64,000 bases of DNA from positions 1 through 64,000 of the forward strand of contig CAYLXK010000028.1 in assembly GCA_964387685.1 (NCBI GenBank), in the 5' to 3' direction. Made by a program: the position numbers and the translations under genes. Origin of the DNA: Bryobacter sp964387685 (GTDB lineage Bacteria > Acidobacteriota > Terriglobia > Bryobacterales > Bryobacteraceae). This document shows positions 1 to 8,533 of this stretch, piece by piece. The notes under the pieces were generated by a model. It worked only from the letters and a program-made list of their open reading frames with translations, searched no databases and had not been told where the DNA came from. The number at the start of each line of letters is the position of its first letter. Position 1 is the first letter of the stretch.

Positions 1-747
1 CCGCGCCACCGTAAAGTCGGCGGTAAACGCGTCTGGCAATCTAATCTGGGAGCCTAATTCCGGCATCCGGGTCCAGGCATTCAATACGTGCGCCACATTG
101 TATTGCCGAAGAAGGGAAAAGTACTCCCTCTCCAGGTATTCCGGGTTCCGAATCTCTACCGCGTAACGCCAGCCTGCGGGCAGGGCCGCAAGAAAAGGCC
201 CCAAGGCCTCCAGAAACGCCGCCAGATCCGGCATGCACTTCCTCGACATGGTTCCGAATTCAAAAATTAACAAGTCGGCCCGCGAGCGATAAAGCGCTAG
301 CTCGTCCAGCAGGGCGCGGCACAACAGTTCCACGTTGAGAAAGTTGTCGTTCTCTAGACCCGCCCGCGCTCCATAGCGGGCATGCCCGGGCCACTGCTTC
401 ACTGTGATTTCTTCCGGCACCTTGAACGCCCAGCGCAACCGCGGCGGCGCCGCCTGAAACAACTTCTGCCAAAATGCCGCCGTGGGGAACTGATAAAAGG
501 CAAAGTCCCCACAGACAATCGGAAAAACCTCCGCGTATTCCGCAATGCAGGTTTCCTCAAACTTCTTCTTGGATAATCTGCCCCGGGTCAGGTAGCGCTC
601 TTCTGTGTAAACGCTTCCCAACCACCCCTGGTACTTCCAGGAACTCGTACCGAGGTAAATCTGCTTTTCCGCAAGCCGCTGTAGTTTGTCTTCCAACCGA
701 TTTCGCAGAGGCGATACGGGTTCATCAAAAAGTCCGGGCCCAGCCAT
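1..747 (-). CDS. DUF72 family protein (3' end cut by window edge)
   Basis: This reading frame runs leftward off the window, so only the first 249 codons are visible. The translation starts MAGPGLFDEP and carries the DUF72 pattern: YLGTSSWKYQGW near residues 31-42, the FYQFPTAAFW stretch near 82-91, WAFKVPEEIT near 105-114, LLIFEFG near 160-166 and YAVEIRNPEY near 195-204. DUF72 proteins adopt a TIM-barrel-like fold and their biochemical role is not established. The ATG at 747 is the only good start because an in-frame stop lies just upstream. The next gene upstream is on the same strand 106 bases away. Family assignment is confident; function is unknown. Confidence 0.88.
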   Translation of the reverse strand, partial: MAGPGLFDEPVSPLRNRLEDKLQRLAEKQIYLGTSSWKYQGWLGSVYTEERYLTRGRLSKKKFEETCIAEYAEVFPIVCGDFAFYQFPTAAFWQKLFQAAPPRLRWAFKVPEEITVKQWPGHARYGARAGLENDNFLNVELLCRALLDELALYRSRADLLIFEFGTMSRKCMPDLAAFLEALGPFLAALPAGWRYAVEIRNPEYLEREYFSLLRQYNVAHVLNAWTRMPELGSQIRLPDAFTADFTVAR

Positions 748-853
748 CTCTATATCATTACCCCACGCTACCCCTGCCATTCGCCCCTTGGAAGTGCGCA
801 ATTTTGGCAGTACGTCTACCCGGAAGCGACACCAACTCGCCAACACACAATAT

Positions 854-1423
854 TTATCGGAAGAAATTGCCATCCCGGCGGCGCCAACCCTCGCCCCGAC
901 GGCTCGGGGGACTAATAGCACCCGTCCCCAAGCGTAATGGTCGCGACGCTTTCTCTGGCCCCAGATCCTCCATCACCCATTTCACCCGTTCGGTGTACCC
1001 CGGCACTGGATTGTAGGTGGATAACACGTCGTCCAAATTCTTGTTTTTGTAATAATGCGAGTTCGCCAAGCGCTCAGCCACAATGTGAATGCTGTCCCGG
1101 ACGCTTCGAAAACGCAAACCACCGTTGCCCCAACCGAAGATGTTGTTGTTTTTGTATGCTTTACCGCCGCCGCTTTCTATAAAGGCCAAGCTCGGCAAGA
1201 GGCGCCAATCTAGTTGGTGGCGATCGGCGGCCTCCACGAATTCCTTTGCCAACGCCTTTACGGGACAATTTTTGATTTCGAAATACTGCTCCAAACGGAC
1301 CGTGCGGGGATCTTTCGGACTTAACATCTGTGCGGATGCCGGTACGGGCGAGCTCGCAACAAAAGGTCCGGCCATCAGTCCGACGATGGCCGCGATGCGG
1401 CTCGAGTTTCCGAAATTGCTCAT
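854..1423 (-). CDS. Secreted glucosaminidase-like (lysozyme-fold) protein
   Basis: The 189-residue product begins with a signal peptide ending near PASAQ (about residue 32). Its core resembles the glucosaminidase/lysozyme-like superfamily that cuts peptidoglycan glycan strands: LLPSLAFIESGGGK near 75-88 with Glu83 as the probable catalytic acid, then NNIFGWGNG and a C-terminal STYNPVPGYTERVKWVM stretch. The last 30 residues are Arg/Gly-rich and look like a non-conserved tail. I prefer the ATG at 1423; a GTG 15 bases upstream would abut the GAGGAG sequence with no spacing. A role in envelope remodelling is inferred from the fold and the signal peptide. Confidence 0.75.
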   Translation of the reverse strand: MSNFGNSSRIAAIVGLMAGPFVASSPVPASAQMLSPKDPRTVRLEQYFEIKNCPVKALAKEFVEAADRHQLDWRLLPSLAFIESGGGKAYKNNNIFGWGNGGLRFRSVRDSIHIVAERLANSHYYKNKNLDDVLSTYNPVPGYTERVKWVMEDLGPEKASRPLRLGTGAISPPSRRGEGWRRRDGNFFR

Positions 1424-1645
1424 ACTTATAGTTCGCACTCCTCGCGATGCTTCTTCTTTTCCGCCGTGGGGCGCTACGCTTCGTTCTCTTCAGAAGACAG
1501 TACTGCCGCTTCAAGGTGAACGAGGGGGCTTTCCAGGGTTTGCCGTCTGTGGGCCGCTAGTCCCGAGACAAACAAAGGAGTCTAAGCGCTAAACGCTCAT
1601 GAGGGTATTATAACCGTTTATGCGCCATGCAAGAGTGGCATCCTG

Positions 1646-2554
1646 ATGACATTTGAAATCAAATTGAAATGCACTTCTTCGCTGCGGTGGGCGAAGCTCC
1701 TTGAGTTCTTGGCACCCCGAGGCGTTCCTAGCGTGGAATCCGTCAATCCGCTCTCGTTTCGGCTTCGTAGAACTCTGCGCCTGCACCTAGACTGCGGCTG
1801 GGTGGCCTGCCACGTAGAGCCGCACGCCGCCCGCATACTTCTCGAGACCGGTGGATTTTCCGGCGCTACCCACGGAGTGGAAGACCAAATTCGCGCCCGA
1901 GCCCGGTGCGCGTTGGACTTGGACAGTCCCGTGAAGCAGATCGAAAACCTGCTGGGACCCCGCTACGCTTTAAACGTCCCCGGTGCGTGGGATCCCTTCG
2001 AAATGGGCGTCCGCGCGATTCTAGGACAGCAAGTGACCGTCAAGGCGGCGCACACACTGGCCGGACGCTTGGCGCAGCGCTACGGACACCAAATCCAAAC
2101 CCCTTGGGAGGATGTGAACTCTGTGTTCCCTTGCCCGGCGACGCTGGCCGGAGTTCCGGTCGCCGAACTGCAGTCGGTCGGGTTGACCCGGAAACGGGCC
2201 GAGACGCTATCGGCTTTCGCCGCCTGGAGTCGAGATGAATCCGGTACACGGCCTCCGATCCGATCGCTACCAGGCATCGGTCCGTGGACGGAGAGCTATA
2301 TCGCGATGCGAAGCGGCGCAGATCCGGACGCTTTTCCCGCCGGCGACTTGGGAATCCACAAGGCCTTAGGCCTGGCTAACCCAGGCAGCGCGCAGGCCGC
2401 CAAAGAGGCGGAACGACTCAGTCAGGCTTGGAAGCCGTTTCGAGCCTACGCCGTGATGCAATTGTGGAATTCTCTAGCCGAATCCCCTGCATCCCCAAAC
2501 CCTGCATACTCAAGCCCTGCATCCTCAAGCCGCGCGAAAGAAAGGCAAACGTGA
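1646..2554 (+). CDS. alkA: DNA-3-methyladenine glycosylase II (AlkA type)
   Basis: This 302-residue protein should excise alkylated bases from DNA in the cytoplasm. It has an AlkA N-terminal domain (about residues 1-110) and a HhH-GPD glycosylase domain. WDPFEMGVRAILGQQVTV lies near 115-132, the helix-hairpin-helix LPGIGPW at 208-214, and the catalytic aspartate is expected at Asp234 in PAGDLGIHKAL. The last 25 residues are a Ser/Pro/Ala tail encoded by a 15-base tandem repeat. The stop codon overlaps the GTG start of the next gene, an O6-alkylguanine methyltransferase, so the two repair proteins are probably co-translated. No strong ribosome-binding site precedes the ATG. Confidence 0.9.
   Translation: MTFEIKLKCTSSLRWAKLLEFLAPRGVPSVESVNPLSFRLRRTLRLHLDCGWVACHVEPHAARILLETGGFSGATHGVEDQIRARARCALDLDSPVKQIENLLGPRYALNVPGAWDPFEMGVRAILGQQVTVKAAHTLAGRLAQRYGHQIQTPWEDVNSVFPCPATLAGVPVAELQSVGLTRKRAETLSAFAAWSRDESGTRPPIRSLPGIGPWTESYIAMRSGADPDAFPAGDLGIHKALGLANPGSAQAAKEAERLSQAWKPFRAYAVMQLWNSLAESPASPNPAYSSPASSSRAKERQT
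2485..2529. repeat. 15-bp tandem repeat, three copies
   Basis: Three adjacent 15-base units of the form CCCTGCATNCTCAAG (first copy slightly diverged) sit at 2485-2499, 2500-2514 and 2515-2529. They encode the low-complexity Pro/Ser/Ala tail of AlkA and lie just before the ogt start. Because 15 is a multiple of three, copy-number change would keep the alkA frame open. Confidence 0.85.
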
Positions 2555-3078
2555 ACTGGCTACGAGAGACGGATTCTCCACTGGGCAGGCTCGCAATCTT
2601 TTCCGACGGCCAATCCATTACTGCACTCACCTTTGAGCAGGAACGATATCCCGTGGATCGCAGTAGCGCCAAGCCTGGTTCCCTGCCGGTTCTCTTGGAC
2701 GCCGAACGCCAATTGGCAGAATATTTTGGCGGTTGGCGCAAACACTTCGACCTGCCCCTGTCGCCTTCTGGAACCGCCTTCCAGCTCCAGGTCTGGCAGG
2801 CCTTGCAGGAGATCGAGTTCGGCACCACGGTATCCTATGCAATCCTGGCGGCCCGCCTCGGAAACAAGAACGCCATGCGCGCTGTAGGCTTGGCCAACGG
2901 TCGCAATCCCATAGCCATTCTGATTCCTTGCCATCGGGTTATCGGGGCCAACGGCGATTTGACCGGTTACGGAGGAGGCCTCAGCCGCAAGCGCCGGCTC
3001 CTCGAACTGGAGGGCGTGTCTCTCAAGGCCGAAACCAAGCAGCGGCAACGAACGCTTTGGGCTGGAGCCGAAGACTAA
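2551..3078 (+). CDS. ogt: Methylated-DNA--protein-cysteine methyltransferase
   Basis: The 175-residue protein is a suicide repair enzyme that moves alkyl groups from O6-guanine in DNA to its own cysteine. The active-site motif IPCHRV with Cys127 is intact. It is preceded by the DNA-binding helix region (VSYAILAARLGNKNAMRAVGLANGRNP) and followed by GYGGGLSRKRRLLELEG. The GTG at 2551 is chosen because the protein then matches the normal family length, an AAAGG sequence lies 5-7 bases upstream, and the start overlaps the alkA stop as GTGA. Longer readings through the repeat upstream would add an unlikely Pro/Cys-rich leader. It forms a repair operon with alkA. Confidence 0.93.
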   Translation: MNWLRETDSPLGRLAIFSDGQSITALTFEQERYPVDRSSAKPGSLPVLLDAERQLAEYFGGWRKHFDLPLSPSGTAFQLQVWQALQEIEFGTTVSYAILAARLGNKNAMRAVGLANGRNPIAILIPCHRVIGANGDLTGYGGGLSRKRRLLELEGVSLKAETKQRQRTLWAGAED

Positions 3079-3096
3079 AATCTGGCCTTCGGCTCC
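3064..3096. terminator. Hairpin at the end of ogt
   Basis: A perfect 10-base inverted repeat (GGAGCCGAAG at 3064-3073 with CTTCGGCTCC at 3087-3096) encloses the ogt stop codon in a 13-base loop. It lies between two convergent genes, which suits a bidirectional terminator, but no clear T-run follows. The structure is seen; the function is inferred. Confidence 0.45.
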
Positions 3097-3126
3097 GTTC
3101 GCAATCAACGCTTTACGACGATCCCG

Positions 3127-4080
3127 CTACTGGCTGATCGGGGTTTCATCCGCGCTGTTTACCAGCGCGAGAGAGGTTCCCGCCACGGCAGCCGTGCTTA
3201 CCACGATTCCCGCAATCATGGCGCTCGATAAGCCCGCAGCGCCTGCGGCCGTTGCTGCGCCCGCAGCCGTCGCGGCGCCAGCAGCGGTCCCGGCGGCGGT
3301 TCCCGCACCGGCCGCGCCCGTCCCGGCAACCGCCGCGGCTTTCTTGCGTCCGCGCAACGGCGTGATGGAACTGACCAGGAGCCGAGCCTCTCCAGCGCCG
3401 GACTTCGTCATCTCGCCCTTGGCTTTCACGCGCTGGTGCTTCCAGTTCTCCGGCGTCCCGCCCTGCAATTGCACCTTGGCGTTCGTTACCTCATCCGTTA
3501 AATAAAACTCGCCGGCCTCCTGCTCGATTGTTCCTATCAGTTCGCTGGCCTTAGACTTCGCGCTGGCCTTGCCAAACGCGAAATTCCGGGTTTCGCCCGG
3601 ACGCACCATCGCAATCAAGAGGCCATCCTCGCGCCGCACTTCCACCGGAGTGCCCACCGCCGAAACCACCACGTCATTCGCGTTCGGACGCGACACAACT
3701 CCATCGCGGCCACGAATATCGAGTGCACCGGCACGAATCGGCAATACTTCCTGACCCGGCGCGATCGCATCCACCCGCGCCACGCCCGTGTTCAGGGTCA
3801 GACGCGATGCCGCCACTTCCATCCGGCTGGCCGCGCCCAAGCGCAGCCGGGATCCATCCGACAGATACAGTTGACCCGAAGCCCGCAGTGTCTCCACTTC
3901 GTTGCCGGGATATACATTGCCGCTACCCACATGGTCCGCCCCGTTGATCTTCAAGGCGCCGCTACTCCAGGCCACGGCGGGCTTGGCAGCGCTAGTCAGA
4001 ACGGGCTTGTCAAGCGCGGCAGGGAAGAGATTCCCGGTAAGCACCACGCAAAGGGAAAGTTGAAGAATTGAGTTTTTCAC
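3127..4080 (-). CDS. FecR-like secreted protein with Ala/Gly-rich tail
   Basis: The 317-residue product starts with a signal peptide (MKNSILQLSLCVVLTGNLFPA). It then shows a FecR-like beta-rich region: NEVETLRASGQLYLSDGSRLRLGAASRMEV followed by GVARVDAIAPG. Residues from about 250 form an Ala/Gly/Thr low-complexity stretch, followed by a hydrophobic segment (SSAMIAGIVVSTAAVAGTSLALV) that could anchor the C-terminus. In iron-sensing operons FecR partners a sigma factor and a receptor, but neither lies next to this gene. In Acidobacteria such proteins are often stand-alone envelope proteins. The start is GTG, read as Met. Its role is unknown. Confidence 0.6.
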   Translation of the reverse strand: MKNSILQLSLCVVLTGNLFPAALDKPVLTSAAKPAVAWSSGALKINGADHVGSGNVYPGNEVETLRASGQLYLSDGSRLRLGAASRMEVAASRLTLNTGVARVDAIAPGQEVLPIRAGALDIRGRDGVVSRPNANDVVVSAVGTPVEVRREDGLLIAMVRPGETRNFAFGKASAKSKASELIGTIEQEAGEFYLTDEVTNAKVQLQGGTPENWKHQRVKAKGEMTKSGAGEARLLVSSITPLRGRKKAAAVAGTGAAGAGTAAGTAAGAATAAGAATAAGAAGLSSAMIAGIVVSTAAVAGTSLALVNSADETPISQ

Positions 4081-4186
4081 GGTCGTCGTCTCTGTACGGT
4101 CTTATCGGTGCAACCGACGCCGACTTGAATGTTTTTAGTTTGCCTCCCCACTCTGTAGCCGCCGCCCCGCGCCGCCGAAACCTACT

Positions 4187-5218
4187 ATGACGATGAAGTG
4201 GGATTCTTGGGCCCGTACCCTCCTTGCCCTGTCGGGCGCGGCCTACTCCAGCTGGGCCGCCTGGGCCCTTTGGCTGGGAACGCAAACTACCGACCCCCTG
4301 GCCCTCTCCGCCGCCCTGGCTTGCCACCAGCGCCTCGGTCTCCCGCGCGGCCCCACCGCCTTAGCCCTTGCGGAAATATATCCGCAACGCGAGCGGACCT
4401 ATCTGGAACTCGCCGCCCAAGATAAACCCGCCCCGGTCGACGCCCTTTTGCGCCTGTCGCTCCTCGACGAATTCTCGGGCCGCCCTGCCGCCGCCACGGC
4501 GTGGATGGACCGAGCCGTGCATTCCTCGCGCCGTTATAAGACTCTTCTCGCCGCCGCTTCCCAGTCCTCCCGCCTCGGCAACGAAGACCGGCTATTGACC
4601 CTGGCCGCGGCCGCTTTTGCCTATTGTCCTCGCGACGCCGACGATCTCTTCGCCCTGCTAGCGCGAGCGCCGCGCGGCGAAACAGCACTCCAGGCGGCGC
4701 CCCTGCGCCACCGCGAAGATTATCTGCGTTATCTCATCGGTCAAAAACTCTACTTGCCAGCGCTGGAATACCAAGCCCTGCTTGCCCCCAGCGCTGCCGT
4801 CCACCGCCTCCGCATCGAACTCGCCGAACGTCTCCTGTTGGGCCGCCTTTGGACCGAGGCCGAGCGGCTGCATCCTTCCCCCGCGCGCGGCGGCCTGCAA
4901 AATGCCCGCTTCGAATCGCAGCCGCAATCGCTAGCCTTTGATTGGCGCCTGGCCAACGGCGACGGCATACAAATCGGATGGCGCCCTGGAGAATTGCGGT
5001 TTCGCCTTCCTCCCACGCAGGCCTCGCTCGAACTGCTCAGCCAGTTCGTAAAGTCGCCCGCCGCCGCTCCGCGCCTCGAAGCCTCCTGGCAGGGAGACGT
5101 CCATGGTTTGGCCTGGCAACAAGAACGCGTCCACCCCGATTGGTTGCGCGTCGCCCTGGTAGCGCAGCCGCACCCGGCTCGCGATTTTTCGCTTCGGGAG
5201 GTCCGCCTGCATGAATGA
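4187..5218 (+). CDS. Membrane-anchored helical-repeat protein, unknown function
   Basis: The 343-residue protein has one N-terminal membrane segment (about residues 10-30, LLALSGAAYSSWAAWALWL). A mostly helical, Ala/Leu/Arg-rich region follows and resembles tetratricopeptide-type repeats (ALALAEIYPQRERTYLELAAQ; LLRLSLLDEFSGRPAAATAWMDRAV). The C-terminal third is beta-rich (LAFDWRLANGDGIQIGWRPGELRFRLP). It overlaps the next gene, an O-antigen-ligase-like protein, by eight bases. Pairing of a repeat-rich membrane protein with such a polymerase suggests a joint role in surface glycan assembly, but no glycosyltransferases lie nearby. Family assignment is weak. Confidence 0.55.
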   Translation: MTMKWDSWARTLLALSGAAYSSWAAWALWLGTQTTDPLALSAALACHQRLGLPRGPTALALAEIYPQRERTYLELAAQDKPAPVDALLRLSLLDEFSGRPAAATAWMDRAVHSSRRYKTLLAAASQSSRLGNEDRLLTLAAAAFAYCPRDADDLFALLARAPRGETALQAAPLRHREDYLRYLIGQKLYLPALEYQALLAPSAAVHRLRIELAERLLLGRLWTEAERLHPSPARGGLQNARFESQPQSLAFDWRLANGDGIQIGWRPGELRFRLPPTQASLELLSQFVKSPAAAPRLEASWQGDVHGLAWQQERVHPDWLRVALVAQPHPARDFSLREVRLHE

Positions 5219-6308
5219 TCCGCGCGCGGTCGCGAAAAGACAGGCGGGCTTCGCCCCTTCGGCCTTCTGGCCGCTAGCCTGCGCGGTCCTGGCCCTCGCG
5301 TCCCTCAGTGGACCCGCACCCTTTACCTGGCCCGCCGTCCGCGCCCTGCTTTTCGTGTTCCTTGGCTTGGCCGCCTCTACCCGTTTGCCCTCTCCGGCCG
5401 CTTTGCCTTGGCTGGCGGCGGCTTTCGCCTCCCTGGCCGCGCTTGGCTGGTCCGGTCTGGATTACACCCTAGCGCTGCTGGCGGCAGGCCACCTACGGCT
5501 CAAACGCGACCATCTCACTGGCCTTGTTTTCGTGGTCGCGCTCTCGGCCTTGCTCGCCCTATTCTTCCGCCGCGATCTCGGCCCCCTTCCCTTTCCCAAC
5601 CGGAACCATTTCGCCGTTTTTACGGAACTCACTCTGCCCTTCCTCGTTTGGAGGATTAAGCGCGAGGACAGCCGCTGGGCCATGATCGCCGCCTCGCTCT
5701 CCTTAGCCGTCAGCTTTGCGGCGGGTTCCCGCGCGGGAGCCCTCCTGTTGGGCGTCGAAATGCTTTGTCTCGCCTGGCTCTGGGGGCGCACCCCGAAATT
5801 GGTGGCCGTCTCGGCGGCGCTGGTCTGCCTGGCCAGCCTTTTCCTCTTGCTCCACGGCGGAAACCGCGTCCAGGACCCTTGGGCCGGCGATCATCGCCGG
5901 GAAATTTGGACCTCCGCTCTCACTATGGTTCAGGCAAAACCCTTCCAAGGCTGGGGCGCCGGAGCCTTTCCGGCTCATTACCCCGCCTTCGCCCTTTTCG
6001 ATAACGGGCAGTTTGTGAATGCCGCCCACAGCGACTGGCTGGAATGGGCCGTGGAGTTTGGCATCCTTCCGCCCGCGCTGCTGCTGGCGGGGCTATTCGC
6101 ATACTTGGCCCGCTTTCGATATTCGATGCCCGTTTGGGGTATCCTCTTTGGTGCCGTTCATGCGGCTGTGGATTACCCCGGACATCAACCGGGTTTTCTG
6201 ATATTTATAGCGCTTCTAGCCGCCTCGTTTGCTCACTATGCCCAAACCTCCAACCAACACTCCCATTCCCATCCGCTCCCAACCCAATCCGCAAACGCTG
6301 CGCGATGA
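5211..6308 (+). CDS. O-antigen ligase/polymerase-like membrane protein
   Basis: The 365-residue product is strongly hydrophobic with about ten membrane segments and belongs by pattern to the O-antigen ligase/Wzy-C superfamily. The diagnostic large periplasmic loop is present after the middle helices: FPNRNHFAVF, SFAAGSRAGALLL, then HRREIWTSALTMVQAKPFQGWGAG and NAAHSDWLEWAVEFG. These conserved Arg and His residues are typical for enzymes that join or polymerise lipid-linked glycans on the periplasmic face. It starts inside the end of the preceding gene and its own end overlaps the next gene by 71 bases, so all are likely one transcript. Substrate is unknown. Confidence 0.8.
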   Translation: MNDPRAVAKRQAGFAPSAFWPLACAVLALASLSGPAPFTWPAVRALLFVFLGLAASTRLPSPAALPWLAAAFASLAALGWSGLDYTLALLAAGHLRLKRDHLTGLVFVVALSALLALFFRRDLGPLPFPNRNHFAVFTELTLPFLVWRIKREDSRWAMIAASLSLAVSFAAGSRAGALLLGVEMLCLAWLWGRTPKLVAVSAALVCLASLFLLLHGGNRVQDPWAGDHRREIWTSALTMVQAKPFQGWGAGAFPAHYPAFALFDNGQFVNAAHSDWLEWAVEFGILPPALLLAGLFAYLARFRYSMPVWGILFGAVHAAVDYPGHQPGFLIFIALLAASFAHYAQTSNQHSHSHPLPTQSANAAR

Positions 6309-6810
6309 GCTGCTTGAGTACATCGCCAAGGAGGGCTTGGGCCTCTTCCACTGCGAACCGGAATCGTTGCCGCACGATGATTCTCTTTGGTGGGATGTCG
6401 AGTTGCGGCCCAACTATCGCGAATTCTTTCTTGCAGCCAAGATGAGCGGCGTCCGGCTCATGTACTTTTTCGAGCAGGTCTTCGACGATGAAATGATCGA
6501 ACGCGTCGAAGATTCGTTGGAAATCAGCGTGATCGCCGACGAGGAGCGCCGCTCCCTCACCCGCCGCCTCGCCGAGTTTCGCGGCTACCTCGGTTTCCTT
6601 TGCCGGGTTGGCGTTGGCTTCAGCCAGGACCGCCGCATGCACTGGTACGACGTGTACTCGGAATGGTACATGGATTACCTCGATCTCCTCGAAGACATCC
6701 GCGTGCTCGACGGCTCCCTCGCCATGGGCCTCGACGAAGACGAGGAAGACGACGAGGACGACGACACCGGCGGCAAGCCTCCGCTCGGCGGCTACTACTC
6801 GAACAATTGA
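6238..6810 (+). CDS. Small acidic hypothetical protein
   Basis: I do not recognise this 190-residue protein. After a Pro-rich N-terminus it is a compact soluble sequence rich in Glu, Leu and Tyr (LRDELLEYIAKEGLGLF; REFFLAAKMSGVRLMYFFEQVFDDEMIERVEDSLEI; WYDVYSEWYMDYLDLLEDI). It ends in a run of Asp/Glu (about residues 168-180) and a Gly-rich tip. The ATG at 6238 lies 71 bases inside the preceding gene, and its stop overlaps the TTG start of recJ. The position suggests coupling to recJ expression; nothing in the sequence shows a partner or reaction. Confidence 0.65.
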   Translation: MPKPPTNTPIPIRSQPNPQTLRDELLEYIAKEGLGLFHCEPESLPHDDSLWWDVELRPNYREFFLAAKMSGVRLMYFFEQVFDDEMIERVEDSLEISVIADEERRSLTRRLAEFRGYLGFLCRVGVGFSQDRRMHWYDVYSEWYMDYLDLLEDIRVLDGSLAMGLDEDEEDDEDDDTGGKPPLGGYYSNN

Positions 6811-8528
6811 GCGCTCTCGATCCCATTTGGGAATTTCCCGTGGAGCGGGACGGTCGCACCGCCCAGGACCTCGCCCGGTGCCTGGCCGTGCCGCCCCTCG
6901 CCGCCTCCCTCCTTCTCTCCAGAGGCTATGACACTGAGGCTTCCGCCCGCCGCTTTCTCCAGCCATCCCTTGCCGATCTCCACCCGCCCTCGCTCTTGCT
7001 GGGGCTGGAGGCGGCCTCCGCCCGTCTGGCGGACGCCATCTCCCGCCAGGAGCCCATTCTGCTTTATGGCGATTACGACGTGGACGGCACCAGCGCCCTC
7101 GTCATCCTAAAAACCGCGCTCGATCTTCTCGGCGGCCGCGCCTCGGTCTTCGTCCCCCATCGGCTGAAGGACGGCTACGGCATGAAAGCGGAACGCATTC
7201 GTCAGGCCGCCTCCGATGGCGTTCGTCTAATTGTCAGTGTCGACACCGGTATCCGCGCCGCCGAGGTCGTTCGGCTAGCCTCCAGTCTCGGGCTGGACAC
7301 CATCGTCACCGACCATCATCTGCCCGACGCGGAGATCCCGCCCGCCGTCGCCGTCCTCAATCCCAATCAGCCCGGCTGCGCCTATCCAAACAAACATCTC
7401 TGCGGCGCCGGCGTTGCCTTTAAGCTCGCCCACGGTCTCTTTGCCCGCAGCCGCTGGCCGCAGGCGAAAGTCGACCGCCTCCTGGAGTCTTTGCTCAAGA
7501 TGGCCGCCCTGGCCACTGTCGCCGACATTGTCCCGTTGACCGGCGAAAATCGCGCCATCGTCAAGCTCGGTCTCGCGGGTATGGCGGACGTTAAGAATCC
7601 CGGTCTGCGCGCGCTGCTCGATGTCGCCGGCATCCGCGCGGGCACCGCGCCCACCGCGCGCCAAGTAGGCTTCCAGATCGGTCCCCGCATCAACGCCGCC
7701 GGGCGCATGGCCAGCGCCTCGGAAGTTCTCGATCTCTTCTTCACTCCCGACGCTTCCCAGGCTCGCGCGATTGCCGCCGCCCTCGACGAACTGAACCGCC
7801 ATCGCCAGGCCACCGAAGAGGAAATGCGCCAGGCCATTTTCTCCGGCCTCGATGCCGACCCCCGGATGGGCTTGGTTCTCTACGACCCCTCCTGGCATCT
7901 GGGCGTCGCCGGCATCGTCGCCGGCCGCATTGCGGAAAAATACCGCAAACCCGTCTTCGTGCTGGCCCGCGATGAAAAGGAGGGCTCGACGCTCATTAAA
8001 GGCTCCGGTCGCTCTCTTCCCGGCTTCCATCTGCTCGACGCGCTCGAATCCATGGCCCACCTCTTTACGCAGCATGGGGGCCACGAACAGGCGGCCGGTG
8101 TGACCTTGGAAATGTCCCGGCTTCAGGAATTCGCCTCCTCTTTTGCCCTCTACGCCGCCGCTCGCCTGAACGACGACATCCGCCGCCCGCGCTTGAAAAT
8201 CGAAGCCAACGTCACAGCCTCGCAAGTCGATACCGCGCTGTTCACCGCCATCGGACGCCTGGAGCCCTTCGGTTACCACAACCCCGCGCCGCTGCTCGCC
8301 TTGCGCGATGCCGAAGTCGTGACGCCCCCCCTCCTGATGAAGGGAAAACACATTAAGCTTACCGTCCGCCAGCAGGGCCGGCTGCTCAACCTGAAAGGCT
8401 GGAATCTGGCCGAAAGCTGCGCCTGGCTTAAGCCCGGCGCGTGTATCGATGCCGCCTTTCAGCTCGACCACGATTCCTGGGACGGTTGGGCCGCCACCAT
8501 CAAGGCCGTGCGCCCCGCGATACAGTAA
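6807..8528 (+). CDS. recJ: Single-stranded-DNA-specific exonuclease RecJ
   Basis: The 573-residue protein is a 5'-3' single-strand DNA exonuclease of recombination and mismatch repair. The DHH phosphoesterase motifs are intact: LLYGDYDVDGTSA at 86-98 (motif I), VSVDTGIRA near 144-152 and TDHHLPD near 168-174 (the DHH). The C-terminal DHHA1-type HGGHEQAAGV and the OB-like nucleic-acid-binding end are also present. I chose the TTG at 6807, which overlaps the upstream stop as TTGA and gives the usual RecJ length. Reading further upstream gives only an Arg-rich shadow of the preceding gene. Confidence 0.93.
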   Translation: MSALDPIWEFPVERDGRTAQDLARCLAVPPLAASLLLSRGYDTEASARRFLQPSLADLHPPSLLLGLEAASARLADAISRQEPILLYGDYDVDGTSALVILKTALDLLGGRASVFVPHRLKDGYGMKAERIRQAASDGVRLIVSVDTGIRAAEVVRLASSLGLDTIVTDHHLPDAEIPPAVAVLNPNQPGCAYPNKHLCGAGVAFKLAHGLFARSRWPQAKVDRLLESLLKMAALATVADIVPLTGENRAIVKLGLAGMADVKNPGLRALLDVAGIRAGTAPTARQVGFQIGPRINAAGRMASASEVLDLFFTPDASQARAIAAALDELNRHRQATEEEMRQAIFSGLDADPRMGLVLYDPSWHLGVAGIVAGRIAEKYRKPVFVLARDEKEGSTLIKGSGRSLPGFHLLDALESMAHLFTQHGGHEQAAGVTLEMSRLQEFASSFALYAAARLNDDIRRPRLKIEANVTASQVDTALFTAIGRLEPFGYHNPAPLLALRDAEVVTPPLLMKGKHIKLTVRQQGRLLNLKGWNLAESCAWLKPGACIDAAFQLDHDSWDGWAATIKAVRPAIQ

Positions 8529-8533
8529 AAATC

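Noticed and set aside
474..1016. Plus-strand open frame across the first kilobase
   Set aside because: It runs opposite the DUF72 gene and the glucosaminidase-like gene, both of which have conserved motifs; its own product is Pro/Arg-rich without family.
1589..1620. Promoter-like TATTATAA and short AGCG/CGCT hairpin before alkA
   Set aside because: The -10-like sequence has no -35 partner at proper spacing on either strand and the stem is only four bases.
7275..8471. A 398-codon open frame on the minus strand
   Set aside because: It lies entirely opposite recJ, whose motifs are complete, and its Gly/Asp/Glu-rich translation has no recognisable fold. Similar long shadows occur opposite carB, the DUF1592 gene and the FecR-repeat gene.
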